In this document: in pieces, positions 23,720 to 36,833 of the stretch
Numbering within the stretch: the first letter of the stretch is position 1
Layout of the letters: every line of letters starts with the position of its first letter
Source: Nelumbo lutea
Taxonomy: Eukaryota; Streptophyta; Magnoliopsida; Proteales; Nelumbonaceae
Length of the DNA stretch: 64,000 bases
Direction of reading: 5' to 3'
NCBI GenBank assembly: GCA_022828595.1
Contig: JAKGHH010000003.1
Coordinates: 53,185,759 to 53,249,758, forward strand
Made by a program: the position numbers and the translations under genes
Notes under the pieces: model-generated
What the model saw: only the letters and a program-made list of their open reading frames with translations
Databases searched by the model: none
Told to the model about the DNA's origin: nothing

Positions 23720-24551
23720 GTACAACCCAATAGAACACGAAAATGACCTAATTTTTTACTACTTCACCCTCAAAATGGGTCTTTCTTTTACACTCTTAAG
23801 GGCTTACTCGTTTGCTATGAAGTCTGACATTTGAAAGTGTAATAATTACATTAAGAGATATATTGGTATTGGTGAAATTTTCTTTCCTCTGAACTTTAAA
23901 TGCAAAGAATGTTGTTCTAAATTCTGAATTTTGAATTTTGAAATTTATCAAATATCCATTTTGACCCCAAATAAGAGAGTTTTTGTTTTTTTTTTTTTTG
24001 GGGGGGGGGCATCATTAAAAAACAAAAATTTGTATGATTGCACTTTAAGATATAAGAGATAAGAGGAAACGAACAACCATTTTTCTCCTAAAGTTAAAAG
24101 ATTCCTCTTAAGATATAAGAGTTAAGAGGATATATGGGTCCACAAAGTGGAAGCCGTCATACAATCTGTTTCACTAACCTTTTATATATAGGTATATGGA
24201 TCCACAAAGTGAAAATGTTTTGATTTCTTTTTCTTGAAATTAGAGCATTTTTCTTAATTGGGTGGATCCTTAGAAGGTAAAGGAACATTTTCTTATTTTG
24301 GTAAAGCTTTGTTTTGTAATTTACAAAAGAACAAAGGAATTTCTCAGACCGATTTAAAAGTTTTCAATAAAATGGTTAATCAATGACAATGTTTCCAACC
24401 TTTTTTTATTAAATGATTCCCACTTCTTAAAGCAATGAAACTAGAATTACTCTTTGTTGACAAACACACTCATATGGATCCAACTTTTAAGTACTCCAAT
24501 TCTAATATAATAGTAATGGAAAATGAAGTCCTTTCATTTTGAAACCACCAC
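23720..24551. other. Intergenic DNA, no gene recognised
   Basis: Includes a T12/G10 mononucleotide run at about 23985-24009 and two copies of 'gatataagag(a/t)taagagga' near 24050 and 24110. No gene. Confidence 0.4.
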
Positions 24552-24685
24552 CACTACAAGAAAATCATTTTTTAGTGATGAACAAAAATCGTCACTATAA
24601 ATAATATATCTGTCACTAAAAGGTTTATAATGACGGACAATTAATAGAGTTGTGTTTGCCACGGTAGGTGGCGTCACTATAATGA

Positions 24686-25699
24686 GTCTAGATATCCTGC
24701 ACATTCGTCCCTATAGAACCTCATGTACATAAAATCAGAGGGTGTCATGTCAGCACCCTTTCATGCTTAAATCTCACATGTGCAATTAGGAGTAACAGAC
24801 ATTTTATACGTCCTCCCATCCTGTTTTTAATATATTAAAATTCTAAAACAAATAAAAAACAGAAGTTAAGGTTTCTTCTTCCTACTTCGTTCAAATAAAA
24901 AACAAGAGTTTATAGAATTGAATATCTCTAAGAAGAGAAAACCATGAATAAGAGTTCTAACTTCCAAGAATTGGACGCTTAAGACTGAGATGATTCTCTA
25001 ACTTTTAATTGATTACCAACTGGGATCAACAATTGAGGTAAGGTATTGAATTGAACAGAAAATTAAGAGTGATGACATATGCTCTATATTTTGTTGATAG
25101 ATCCCTATATTTCGTTGATCCCAGTTGGTGTTTGGTTTACTTAACAGCATCAAGTGAGACATGAGAGAAAATTATCATTCAAGCGTTTGATTATCTAAAC
25201 CCTTAAGGTGATGGAAATCTAGAAGAAAAAAAATGCAATTGAAACAAAAAGCTTATTTGATTTTCAAATCTTGTGAAAGTCGGTGGTTGTTGAATGATTC
25301 TCTATAAGGATGAATGTACAAGAGATCTTGTGATCCTAGTTGAGGTTTGGTTCATAATTGATACTTAATAGCAGAGTGAAAATTATGAGAGAAAGTCATT
25401 CTAACCAGCGTTCGGTCCTCTGAACCCTTATCCTTGTTTTTCTTCTATTGTTATTTAGTTTGTTTGTTGGAGAAAGATTCGAACAAAATAGGAAGAAGAA
25501 ACCTTTTTAACCCCTACTTTTTATTTATTTTAAAATTTTATAAATTTTAATATATTAAAAACATGATAGGAGGAAGCTTATAACGTTTGCTACTTCCACT
25601 TGCACATGTGAGATTCAAGCGTGAGAGAATATTGATATGGCACCCTCTGATTTGATGTATAGGAAGTTCTATAGAGATGGGTATGCAAGAAACCTGGAC
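24686..25699. repeat. Large imperfect palindrome inside the CACTA element
   Basis: Arms 24686-24896 and 25476-25699 are inverted copies (for example aaatcagagggtgtcatgtc versus the complement of gatatggcaccctctgattt), separated by about 580 bp. The spacer itself holds a diverged direct repeat: gatcccagttggtgtttggtt at about 25117 and gatcctagttgaggtttggtt at about 25340, each followed by similar sequence ending in aaccctta. Confidence 0.8.
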
Positions 25700-25975
25700 T
25701 CTACTATAACATATGGTGACGAATTTAAAAATACATCACTAATGGATATCTTATAGTGACGGTTTAATTCGCCACTATTATAATTAATTTCAGTAACGAA
25801 TATTTTGTGTGCATCACTAAAATTTATATATAGTGACAGATATGTCCACCACTATTGTAATGTTTTAGACAAACATTTTTTTGTCGTTACTAAAATATGA
25901 AATAGTGACGAATATGTCGTCAATATAGGTAAAAGTTTAATAACGAAGTTTTTAATATCCGTCACTATTATATAT

Positions 25976-26370
25976 TATAGTGACAGTCACTTTTGTCACT
26001 ATTACCATATAACAAACAAAATTGTGACGGATTGTTCGTCACTATAAATAAATGTATAGTGATGAAATTTTTAAAATTTCTCACTATTAAATAATATATT
26101 GACAATTATTTCTGTCACTATATAATCGACTTATAGATATAGTAATGGTGTTGTCCATCCTTATAGATACCTTATAGTAATAGACACTTTTGTCACTATT
26201 ATCATATGAAAAGGAAAATTGTGACGGATTGTCTGTTACTATAAATAAATGTATAGTGATGAAATTTTTAAAATTTATCACTATTAAATAATATAGTGAT
26301 AATTATTTCTATCACTATATAATCGACTTGTAGGTATAGTGACGATGTTGTCCATCACTATAAGATACTT
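25976..26370. repeat. 197-bp tandem duplication of CACTA subterminal DNA
   Basis: Two head-to-tail units (about 25976-26171 and 26172-26370) share ttttgtcactatta, aaattgtgacggattgt and tataatcgactt at a constant offset of 197 bp. Each unit carries several inverted TAGTGACGGA-type motifs. Confidence 0.85.
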
Positions 26371-26392
26371 ATAGTAACAAACAATACCATCT

Positions 26393-26899
26393 CTATAATA
26401 ATCCACTTAAATATTAACAATGTTATTGCACATTGACTATAAATAAAACATGTATAATTGATAATAATCACAATATTATTCACCTCATTAATCTTTAACA
26501 ATTTTATGATTTAATCTCACATAACATAATGCTAAGTATATTATCAAAAGTGATAACAATCAAACTTTTTTAAGTATTCTTCACATGTCAATTCTACAAT
26601 AAATTGTGCATTTTACAAAAAAAAAAAAAAACAATAAACATCGATCTTCAACAACTTTATCAATAGTCGATTTCTACACAAATTCAACATGCATTTTACA
26701 AAAAAAGACTATACATTAGATAAAAATCATATAAATAAACATAAATGTTTGTGTACATAATCTTTTACCCAAAAAGCCTTCAATTGTAAAACATATTATA
26801 GAGTTATAATATGTTCAAATGATTTCATTAATAATGTCAAAGGGCTAAGTACAAATTTAATGCACATTTCTACCCATCCAAATCCTAATGGCTCTCCAC
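26393..26899. other. AT-rich interior of the CACTA remnant
   Basis: No ORF. Contains a loose direct repeat: 'aacttttttaagt...tcacatgtcaattctacaataaattgtgcattttacaaa' at about 26560 and '...atttctacacaaattcaacatgcattttacaaa' at about 26670. Probably intronic or non-coding transposon DNA. Confidence 0.4.
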
Positions 26900-28245
26900 C
26901 AAGGTTTAAAATTTCAATACGATACGCCCGATATGGAGCGTATTGTAACGTATCTTTGAAAAACATATACGGGATACGCATGAAAATTGAACATATTGTC
27001 TTTTTTCATACATATTAGACCCGTATTAGACTGTATTGGGAGTGTATCGGAGCATATTGGTAGCGTATCGACGAAAAAGATACGACCAAAAAGTGAAAAA
27101 AAAAAGTGGAAAAGTGCTAGATTTGCATCCCCCAAATGACTCTAAAACTCTAAAACTCTAAAACTCTAAACTCTAAACTCTAAACTACATTCCTAAACTT
27201 GTGCCAAGGCTTATTTTGCATCCCCCAAATGACTCTAAAACTCTAAACTACATTCCTAAAGTGCTAGATTTGCAAAAATTTGCAAGAAACAAGTGTGAAT
27301 CATTAATTTTTTTTATTTTTTTTAATTTTGAAAATATATGGCAAAAAAAGGTAGGTTTTTTCAATTTTTTATAATATCTTGTGATTTCTTTTTTCTTGAA
27401 TGTTTAAACTTATGTTGATTGACATTTCTTACATTCAAAATCATTTTTTCTTTGTATTATTAATAAATTTTTGGAAATTTCATGAAGATATTTGGGTAAA
27501 ATATAAATTAATAAAAAAATTTGAAAATGTAATATTTCTCTACCTGTAAAGACTAAATATGTTTTAGATCTATGGATTTACCTATCATGTCCATAGAGCA
27601 ATTGAAATTTCTTATTTAATAATTATTTTTTATTTTTTATTTTTTATTTTTAGAATTAAAAATAAATAATTAATTAATTATATTTTATCATTTGATCACA
27701 ATGATTGAATATATTATAATTCTATGGATGATCTATCATATCCACAAAGCAATTGAAATTTCTTCTTTAATAACTATTTTTTGAATTTATTATATAATGT
27801 TTATTTATTTTTTATAATTTTTGGAAATAAATAATAAATGACTATTATTATATTTTCACTTAGAAGTTGTGCCAATGCATGTTTTATGGTTGGATAGGAG
27901 AGTTGGGTTTTTTCCATCCCATAAAACATTAAAGCTTAAGAATTATAATTATAAATTATAGTTAAGCATATGTTCAATGAAATTATAATTAACTACACTA
28001 TATTTCTTCATAAAACCATTAAAATATATTAATTCAATGTATATACACCTCATTGAAGTCTTATATTTAGTGTTATTGATGCATTTTTATGATTTATTAA
28101 AGTATTTATAGTGTTTCCAAGTGTATTTGTGCTTATCATAGTTTTTCTCTAGTACGCATGCGTATCCAAGGCATATCTCAATACGTCTCTTAAAATTGCT
28201 TTTCCGATACACATGGTGTTTCTGATACTTTGAACATTACTCTCC
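26900..28245. mobile_element. Nested TIR element with 'gatacg' ends
   Basis: About 1.35 kb inserted between the CACTA end and its accessory gene. Ends rich in GATACG/CGTATC face each other: aatttcaatacgatacgcc at left and tttccgatacacatggtg at right, with inverted similarity over about 90 bp. Inside are CTCTAAA repeats (27140-27250) and a ~160-bp diverged direct repeat around 'ccatagagcaattgaaatttctt' (27590) and 'ccacaaagcaattgaaatttctt' (27740). A right-end fragment of the same family is at about 33850-33960. Superfamily not determined; boundaries are approximate. Confidence 0.5.
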
Positions 28246-28439
28246 ACATACAATTTTAATAAGATCATCACTTGATAAAACGCCATAAGCTACAATTCTA
28301 TTAATTCCTACAAACTTCAACTTAACTTATTTTTAGAAAAAACAAGTGACTATAAATTGTAAGTACAAAAGTTGATTAAAATAAATTAAAATAGATAAAC
28401 AAAATGTAAAAGAATAAGAAACCTTGTAAATTTAAGTTT

Positions 28440-29345
28440 GATTATTGAATATACCTCTTTTGATTGTGTTGTTCCATTCACATAAGGTGTACTGGTAAAC
28501 ATAGTTGGAGGACTATCCATAGAAACTTAGTTGTGTTAATTATTAAAAAATTTGTAAGTATATGCATTAAATAAAAACTTAATAATATGTTATTTAATTA
28601 AATAATATATAAAAATTATCAAAAAATAAATTTTGACAAAATAATAATTATAATATCTTACACTTGGAGAATTTTCAAGTATGTGGCTCCCAGCAAATGA
28701 AAGCACTAATTGTGGGGAAAGGATGCGACTACCCACATTCTTTAAACCCTTGTAAAAATAAAATTAAATACAATTAAAAAAATATAAGACAATAACATAA
28801 TATCTTAAAATAATCTAAAAAAATAAGAATGTGTTTTAACTTCTATCTGTCTATTCAATAGCAATTCTTTCATTTGTGTAAATTGTTTCTCAAGATGAGA
28901 GTATTTATTTTGCATTTCAGCATATTTACCCTTCATATCATTGACTTTCTCAAACAATTTTTTATTTTCTTCAGTTAATTTGCTATTAAAAGCACATTTG
29001 GGTGTGGGTCCCCAAATACCTATTGGGATTGGACCTAACCCCAATAAACACACACACCCACACCTTTCTTCACCCATCACTTGAGAAAAGAAATCATTCT
29101 TAAAGGATGTACTACTTTTTAATCCATTTGTTGATTGTTGTGAAGCTAATTCCTTCAACTTATCCTATAATATTAAGTGTGAAAATGAACCATTAAATGA
29201 AAGTATAAATAATAGGAAAAAATGATACTAATTAAATATAATACATATGACAATAAAAGAAACAAAAATGCAAGCTTTTACCTCCTCATGCCAAATCCTA
29301 ACAAAGTTTTTTGTGTGGTAAGTAAGTAAGCAATTCAGATGTAAA
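28440..29345 (-). pseudogene. CACTA transposon accessory protein fragment (Ptta/En/Spm-type)
   Basis: Minus-strand exon-like pieces separated by plausible GT-AG introns. The 5'-most visible piece (about 29343 down to 29283) ends KNFVRIWHEE, like the SFARLRHEE block of plant 'Ptta/En/Spm transposase' proteins. The next (about 29165 to 28836) reads KELASQQ ... VMGEERCGCV ... LGLGPIPIGIWG. It matches the family's 'V(L/M)G.ERxGxVRGLGxGP.P' signature and is followed by a coiled coil rich in Lys/Glu. Two further short exon-like stretches lie near 28680-28750 and 28450-28530. The 5' part of the protein is not seen. The family is a known CACTA companion ORF; the exon boundaries are my inference. Confidence 0.6.
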
Positions 29346-31999
29346 ATGGAGCAAAAATCTTATCAGGTGATGGGTTAGGTGGTGGGTCTATAAAGCAAAA
29401 GCATGCATTATATATAAAAATGATTGTCATCTGTTATGAGGCAATGCATCAATCTCAATCTAAATCATGGAATTCAAGTGAAATCTTTAGGCTTTTGTGA
29501 AACCCTTTGGATTTTGGTTTTTGTGTACAATTCAACAAAAAAGCAAATGATTGATCGCTAGTGATATCCAGCTTAATTGTAAAGCGATGTTGGTGGTAAA
29601 AGCCAAAGTCAGGTACAACCAATAAAACTCCACCTAAGATCTATAAGAACTAGAAAATCGAGAGAACACATAGTTTCATTGGTTTTCAACTTCATTATTC
29701 CTCATTTACGTGTCGTCTTTCTCAATTTGTGTGCTCCAACCAGGAAGAACATAATTTTCCATTTGATGGACGACAGTCAATTTGCCCTATAGTATGTTGG
29801 AAAAGGAAAGAAATGCCCAATAATTGATTGCTAGTGGTCAAGGTTTTAGGCTTTGGCATAAATTCAAATTCATATAACTACACATCCTAGGTGAATTTAT
29901 TTAGTAAGTGGTTCAATGGGCCGAAGAGATTATTTATCGGATCTAAAGCCAAATTCATATAACAAGAAGAAATTATTAATCATATTTTTGATAGACTTTA
30001 CGAATTTTACCCTTTGAATACACTAAAGTTATAAGAAAATCAAATGACCTTTATATATTATTAATTATATAATCAATTGAGGTTTGAATCGATTTGGAAC
30101 AACAAGAACCATTTCCCACCTAAATATTAATCAAGGCAAATAATCTATGTTACCCGAACTAACATAATTAATTTGGTCAATTGGCAATGTTGGATAACCT
30201 GACCCTAATATGGATTAGGTGAGGCCCCTTAATAGAATTTTATTCTCTAACATGCAGCTCATGTGAAAGCCTTTTGGGCTTGAAGAATGGACAAGCATAG
30301 GCCCAAAGGGGTGGAGCCAAGACATTTTCTTGAGAGGGGCTAAAAATTAATAAACATTAATTGGGGGGGCAAAAGCTAATAAACATGGGTAAATGAACCA
30401 AAATATAAATGGGACGTAAGTAGAATGGCCTCCCTCTACCACCACTTAGCTCTGCCCTTGAAACCCCACCAATAACTTGTAATGAAATTTAATTAATTAT
30501 AATGGAGACGATAATGATCGAACACAAGACCACTTGATCAATTAGGTTTTGATACCATGTCAAAGAGTCTTTTGAATTGACCAAGTGGCCTGTCATTGTC
30601 CTTGTCCAAATTGACCCAACACAAATCCAAATCAAATTGGACCGGTTCATACCAATTATTCATTTAAGCAAAGATGTTTGCATCAATTTAATCAAGTGTT
30701 TGAACTTTCTAGCACATAATTAAAGGGTAAAATAGGCACATGCATGGCTATACAAGGTCAAGCCTTGAATACACCTATATGTTGAGATGCAGGATAGCTC
30801 AATCAGCTTAGACATGGGATTGACAAGGTAAAGGCACATGACTATGGCCAATCCACATGCAAAGCCTCCCTCTCATGCATGGCGCATAGTGCAGGCCCAT
30901 GCACTCCCCCATGAGTGTATGTGTGTGTATGTGTGTGTGTGTGTGCACACACACCCATGAGAGACCCTAGTAGCCTTGTAACCATTAACCAAGGCCATCT
31001 TGTAAGGGAATGTTGGTCTTAGGAGTTCCAAGGGTAGGCACCCGAGGAGGTCGACCACCCCTCCTTAAAGAAAACGTTAAGCTTTTGAGACTCCACCAAG
31101 AGATAACATCAGTTTTACCAAAAATCATACTAGTAAAATTTACGATAATACCACTCAACACAGCCCACTAGGCATAGGTAGACTAAGCCTACTTTTCGAC
31201 CATGAAATTGATCCTTCACCAAAGGGTATGCAGCCAACCCCTCTAGGGATCTAGCACGTTCCTCCTCTCTCCCCCACTTTTTTCTCCTAGTTCAGATTGT
31301 CATTCTCCTTGGACTTTTAGAGTTAGACCACAAGCGCCAAAACCATCACCTTATAAACCTGAGAGTCTTCCATGTGAGGGAATGTTAGAGAATAAAAATA
31401 TATTTAGGGAACTCACCTAACAACTTAAGCTTTTAGGTTGAATGATTCTTTGATATAGGGGTATTGCTAGATCAGCGGAAATATCGTATCAAGAATGGCA
31501 AGATAACAAATCTCTTGCCAAATGCTATACGTTCGCACCCCGGGATACATTGATCCCATTAAAAACAACATGAGAATCTTAAAACCTGCAGGGAAATCAA
31601 TAGTCTAAAGACAATGTTTGAGGAGAAAAATCATTTTACCTACTAGAAGGTCTTTAAACAATTGATAACTGCTCAATAACTAAGATTATGCCAATTCATA
31701 ACCACACCATGAAGAAAATTATATGCTTTATGATTAATTATCTTGATGTAATCATATCTTTAATTTTTTTATTCTTTTCTATTTTCCTACAAACAATGAT
31801 ACATTAAGTATCTTATTATTGAAGATACATAAGGATCTTAGTAGGTTTATAATTACACATTTAGGTGGGATCCACTTAAATGGAGCATAGGGATCTCATC
31901 CTTCCTTACCTACATGATTGTAACACATCCATAATTCCAAACATAAGCCACGAAAGGCAACAAGGAAAAATAATATGTTGTAATGGCCAAGCGTTTAGA
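29346..31999. other. Intergenic repeat debris
   Basis: No intact gene. Dispersed-repeat fragments share words with the 130-bp duplication: minus-strand pieces at about 30235-30255 (ttttattctctaaca) and 30510-30560, and a plus-strand piece at 31386-31460 (tgttagagaataaaaatat ... aggttgaatgattctttgat). In the 30510-30560 piece, the reverse complement reads TGACATGGTATCAAAACC then CAAGTGGTCTTGTGTTCGATC. TGGTATCA resembles the initiator-tRNA-Met primer-binding site of plant LTR elements, so this may be decayed TRIM-like DNA. A (GT)-rich tract lies at 30917-30956. Confidence 0.4.
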
Positions 32000-32489
32000 C
32001 ATTGTTTTCAACCCATTGTTTATCTAGCCAATTGAACCACTCAAACCATCATCACTTGGTCAATATTTTAGGTCTAGTTTTTGTAAAACCCAAACGATGG
32101 TAAAAAAAATTGTCTGGCTCCGATGATTGGATTGTGGACCCATTTGACCTGTGACCAGGTCATGGGTTGCATACTAAATCTGTATGCAAACTTTTGGAGG
32201 CCATAACTTTGTACTCCAATGTCTGATTGAGGTGATTTTTTTTTGGTAACTTTTCAAGATCTATGTGTTCCATAGGCGCATTGCCCTGCTATTTTTGCCC
32301 AAAACCCCTTTTTGGGTCACAAATTCAATTTTTAATATTTTTTACAAATAAAAAGTTTAAAACATAATTAAAAACATAAATCAAATATAAATTAATACAT
32401 ATATTAGATGTAGAATATAATTATATATTATTTATTGATAAAATACATGTTTATACATGCCTATATACACATACATGATATATATATAT

Positions 32490-32975
32490 ATATTAAAAGT
32501 GTGAATGAAAGTGTAGAACTTTTGTTTAACTAAAATATCCTCATTTTTTAATTTGATCCCTCTCTAATTATAAGGACAAATGTAATTTGCTCAACAAATT
32601 TTCTCTTCATTCAAATCCCTCTCATTAAGTCTTATGTTTAAGGTATTAACTCCTATTAAGATTCATTAATCCTATTCTTGACAAGAATACCCTTATTTTT
32701 TAATTTAGTCTCTTCTTAATTATAAGAACAAAAATGTAATTTAAACAACAAAATTTCTCTTCATTCAAATCCCTCTCAATAAATCTTATATTTAAGGTAT
32801 TTGTTCCTATTAACGTTAAATAATAATGTTCTTGATTAGAATACCCCTATTTTTGAATTTGGTCCCTCCCTAATTATGAGGGCACAAAATATAATTTGAA
32901 CTACTACATTTCTTCTCATTCAATTCCCTCTCATTAAGTCTTATCTATAGGGTATTAATTCTCATTATTTCATTG
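32490..32975. repeat. Three-unit ~155-bp tandem array (Helitron-like)
   Basis: Units are aligned by (a/g)aggtatt(a/t) at 32640, 32794 and 32949. Each also contains 'gaatacccctatttt', 'ggtccctccctaattat' and 'cattcaattccctctcattaa'-type words. The array is preceded by ATATATTAAAAGTGTGAATG. A related 150-bp array at 56.3-56.8 kb follows a Helitron-like 5' terminus, which suggests a common Helitron origin. Confidence 0.75.
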
Positions 32976-33099
32976 AATCCTATACTAACCATATGAAAGA
33001 AAAGTGTGACAAAAAATAATTATTTTTATTGTTGATATAAATAAAATACAAATTTAACATCAACCAAAAGCTGAGTGAAGAACTAACAACCTTTTGGGC

Positions 33100-33269
<170 letters not shown>

Positions 33270-33778
33270 AAAAATATGAAAACACACAAAAGTATAAAAG
33301 GTAGAAAAAAATTGTAGAAAATGTTTAGGTACATATATAATATCATATATTTATCATAGCGTGACAAATAAAAATAATTTTCATAGACACAATTACACAA
33401 AATATTAAAAAAATTTAGAAAAATATTAGTTTCTATTATCACCATCACAAAAAATTGACACATGTAAAGCATGTGCATACTTACTAGTACATATACATGT
33501 ATGAATTTATGTATTGCTGATGTGGCACAATTTGACTCGGATAGTTGAACCAGTGACCCACGACCCGGAAGCAAAAATGGTTTGCCTTTTGGTTGATTTT
33601 TAAAACATTGCTTTTAGATGCATAAAAATCTTCTAACAAAGGCAGACCTAGAAAAGGTGTGCAAATGATATTCATTATTTGAATTCAAATTCAATCCAAT
33701 TAAGGGTTATCTTAATTTGACTTATGTGCAATTAGATTAATTGAATATGGATCCACCCCTATATCCAATTTAATTGGT

Positions 33779-33785
33779 ACACACA

Positions 33786-33828
<43 letters not shown>

Positions 33829-33829
33829 G
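33779..33829. repeat. (CA)n(TA)n microsatellite
   Basis: CA repeat with one T interruption followed by a short TA run. It abuts a fragment (33850-33960) of the 'gatacg' element family seen at 28.14-28.25 kb. Confidence 0.9.
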
Positions 33830-33839
33830 TCTTTTTCTT

Positions 33840-33960
33840 CACTGTCTTTTTCTTAATTTTTCTTTGATACACATGCATATCTAAGGCGTATCTCGATATG
33901 TATCTTAAAATTTCCTTTTCCAATATATTATGCATTTTCCAATACTTTGAACATTGCTCT
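33840..33960. mobile_element. Solo end fragment of the 'gatacg' element family
   Basis: Matches the right end of the element at 26900-28245: tttgatacacatgcatatc / aaggcgtatctcgatatgt / aatactttgaacattgctct versus the counterpart words at 28150-28240. No left end nearby. Confidence 0.65.
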
Positions 33961-34467
33961 CTACTATTTACTTTCATGATTAGAGTTAATAGGAATATTG
34001 TTTTTAACCTATTGTTGATTAGCTGGTTAGACCGATCAAGGTTTAAAACATTGAAAAGGACAAGGCCTATTCATGGGTTGGGCAGTTGGCATAAGCTAAT
34101 CATATGAATCCGGATCTAGTCCTAGCAACCATCATAGGCATACTTCGGGAAAATCTTACCATGGAGGACAAGGGAGATACTTCCAGTGTACGACTACAAT
34201 GGCTATTGGGAGTTTGTTTTGCGACCATATCCAAACTCTAATCATATTGGGGAAGAAACTTTTTTGAAAAAGAAATGTAACAATGGGATGAAATTCCACC
34301 ATTCCCAAAAGAAAAATATAGAGATTTAAATTTTTGTAATTCAACCAAGGGTGCTTGATGGTAATGTTAAGGGTTGTTTAACCAATAATAACACCACATG
34401 CCATTAAAATGATTCTTTGCATGTTAATTCCATAACTTACATTGTCATTAATCATCCATTAGTTGAC

Positions 34468-35362
34468 ATGGTTTTAAAAGGCTTAAGTCTTGAGGGAAGC
34501 GACTTACACCTTGTGGCAAGGTTCTTAAAAGTCTTTGTCAAAAAGAAGTGCAAGTTGCAAGCCTAAGGTATGAGACTTAAAAAAACATAAGCCAAAGACC
34601 TATGACAATAATTTATTTAATATAAAAAAAAAAGATTGTTTTATGTTTTTTTAGCTTAAAACATATGAAAAAAGGACACTTTGGCAATTATGGCTGAATA
34701 AAAGATTTAAATTGAGAAGATAATAAGCAAATAGAGTTCTTAGTTTCTCTTAGGGTTTTAGAAGAGTTTGATGCAATAAGGAACAAGTAGAACCTTCATA
34801 ATTATCTCTTTATTTTTTGTCAAATCAAGTGGATCTTTTTTCTTGTTATTTTACACTTTTGGCTGACTAGTAAACTAACATAAATTTGTCATTTTTTTCT
34901 ATTGTCTTGACTTTCACCTTTCAATTCTCTTCCTAATAAATTAGACCAATTAAGCTATTTACTTTTATCTAAAATGTTGGGTAACGAGAAATCTAATATC
35001 AATTATATATGGATGATTTATTAGATCTCATTAGTGATGAAAACTTTAATGATGGGGAATTTTTATAACCTAAAACATATGATTAGCTAGTTGAATAAAT
35101 TGAGAACTTTGGGTTTTGAAACTTGAAATACAAAAGGTTTATGATTTTTAATTGATCAGTTATTATTTTCTTGAATGCTAGCTAAAAGCCTAGAATTCAT
35201 TACTTACAAACTTGTATTTTATGAATGGTTGCAAATTCTATCATTCTATCTTAATTTATCGTATGTTCTTTTTCTTATTAATAAACTTTAATTTATTTTT
35301 TATTTTTAATTTTGAGGCTTAAACCTCACCTTTTTTTTAATTATTACATCTTTTAAAACCAT
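34468..35362. mobile_element. Candidate TIR element, ~0.9 kb
   Basis: Perfect 13-bp terminal inverted repeat ATGGTTTTAAAAG / CTTTTAAAACCAT bounds 895 bp of AT-rich DNA. Inner flanks are also complementary in part (gcttaagtcttgagg / gaggcttaaacctc). No convincing target duplication, no coding capacity. The TIR resembles the CATGGTTTTCAAAA family. Confidence 0.5.
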
Positions 35363-36833
35363 AACAGCTGATAAACCTCATATAATCACAAGGCATTGCT
35401 CCAAAAATAATGGTGAGGGATCAAACTATGTAATTGTAGGCTATTTGTGTAAAAGTTTAGTGTATCTCATGTGCACCATAATTGATGCAAAAGATGTTTA
35501 TTATTTCAATAAGAAAAAAGAATTAAAGAAGTAGATGACAAGAAGAGGTTAGAGAGAACAAATCGATGAGATGAATGTTAGATATTTCAATTACAATAAC
35601 TAAACGTTAAATATTTCTAGAACCAATGAACTTGGATGATTGTTTAGCCAGTTTATTATTTGAAGTCACATGTCTGTGTCAAAATATAAATCAAATGAAG
35701 ATGAAAAATTAATTAAACCATGTACATATATCTTTTTGATCCTTCTTTATTTTTCTATGTTTGTTTTTTTGGTACTATTTTCTTTGATTCTAATGCATTA
35801 GGTGCCAGCAAATATTAGTATCCATTACCCAATAAAGGTGCAATGTGCACATGAAATGTCAATGGTAAATGTCAGTTATAGTTTGGGTAAAACAATCTAT
35901 TGTATTGGCTATTATTATAGATATTTTAATCTGTAAATCCAACCAATAAATTAATACATTTGAAGTACGATAATGTCAACCTAAATGTATTTTCATCTTT
36001 ATAGTTTTTATCCTTCTAATTGTCCCTACACTAGTAAAAATTAAAAAGAAAAAAGAAAAGTCTATAAAGATGACTTGGAGAAGCCCACTAGCCAAGATCA
36101 TTGTTTTCAACATGACATTCACCCAACTAGTAAAACCCGTTGGATATGGTTGATTGAATTATTGACCCAACAACCAAAGAAGAAAACAGATCATCCTTCA
36201 AGTTAGTTTTTAAAACATTACCAAAGATTAAGGGGACTTAAGAATCCTCAATTGTTTTTAACTTTTGGGATTTTTAGACTCCACTCTACCTTAGAATTCT
36301 GATTTTCAGCCTCCTCCTAGTCTACAAGTAGCCCCCCCCCCTATAAACCGCATCTTGCCCATGAATTTGGCATCAATCCACAGGCAGATTCAGTCCATCC
36401 CTAGAAATCCTAGGGTGGATTGAATTGTAAAAACCCCTTAATCTTTTTCAAGGGTAGGTTGGGGTTATTTTAAGTGGCAGGTGTGAGGGGTCAAAAAATT
36501 ATCTAAGTGCTTACTCAATGTGCTCACCATGTGTGAACCTAATTCGAACTACAATGTGGTAGCTTGGCTGGTGGCTCTGATTAACCCCATTAATTCTTCA
36601 TAACACTTTATTTATTTCATGGGATAAGTCTTAGACAAGTATCTAGACAAACCATGTAAAGAAAAAAAAAAGAAGGAAAAGAAAAATAGAAATTAAAGCA
36701 TCTTCATTTTCTGTTGTCTGGTTGATGGTTTGGACTACTATTTCATTTATTGACATGGCTTAAGTAATCGAGGTTATCCCGGCCAAGGTCTAAGCTGGCC
36801 GTGTAAAAGATAAAAAAAAAATATAATGATAAG
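35363..36833. other. Intergenic DNA, no gene recognised
   Basis: AT-rich sequence with a C-run at 36332-36341; no ORF, element end or motif that I can support. Confidence 0.4.

Larger units (their letters stand above)
24552..26392. mobile_element. CACTA (En/Spm) element end with subterminal repeats
   Basis: Starts with CACTACAAGAAAA, the hallmark terminus of CACTA elements. The following 1.8 kb is crowded with the motif TAGTGACGGA/TTCGTCACTA in both orientations, as expected for En/Spm subterminal transposase-binding repeats. Inside sits a large palindrome (24686-25699) and a 197-bp tandem duplication (25976-26370). I found no matching TTTTCTTGTAGTG terminus to the right in the window, so the element is truncated or its end has decayed. 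The accessory-gene fragment at 28.4-29.3 kb probably belongs to it. Confidence 0.75.
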
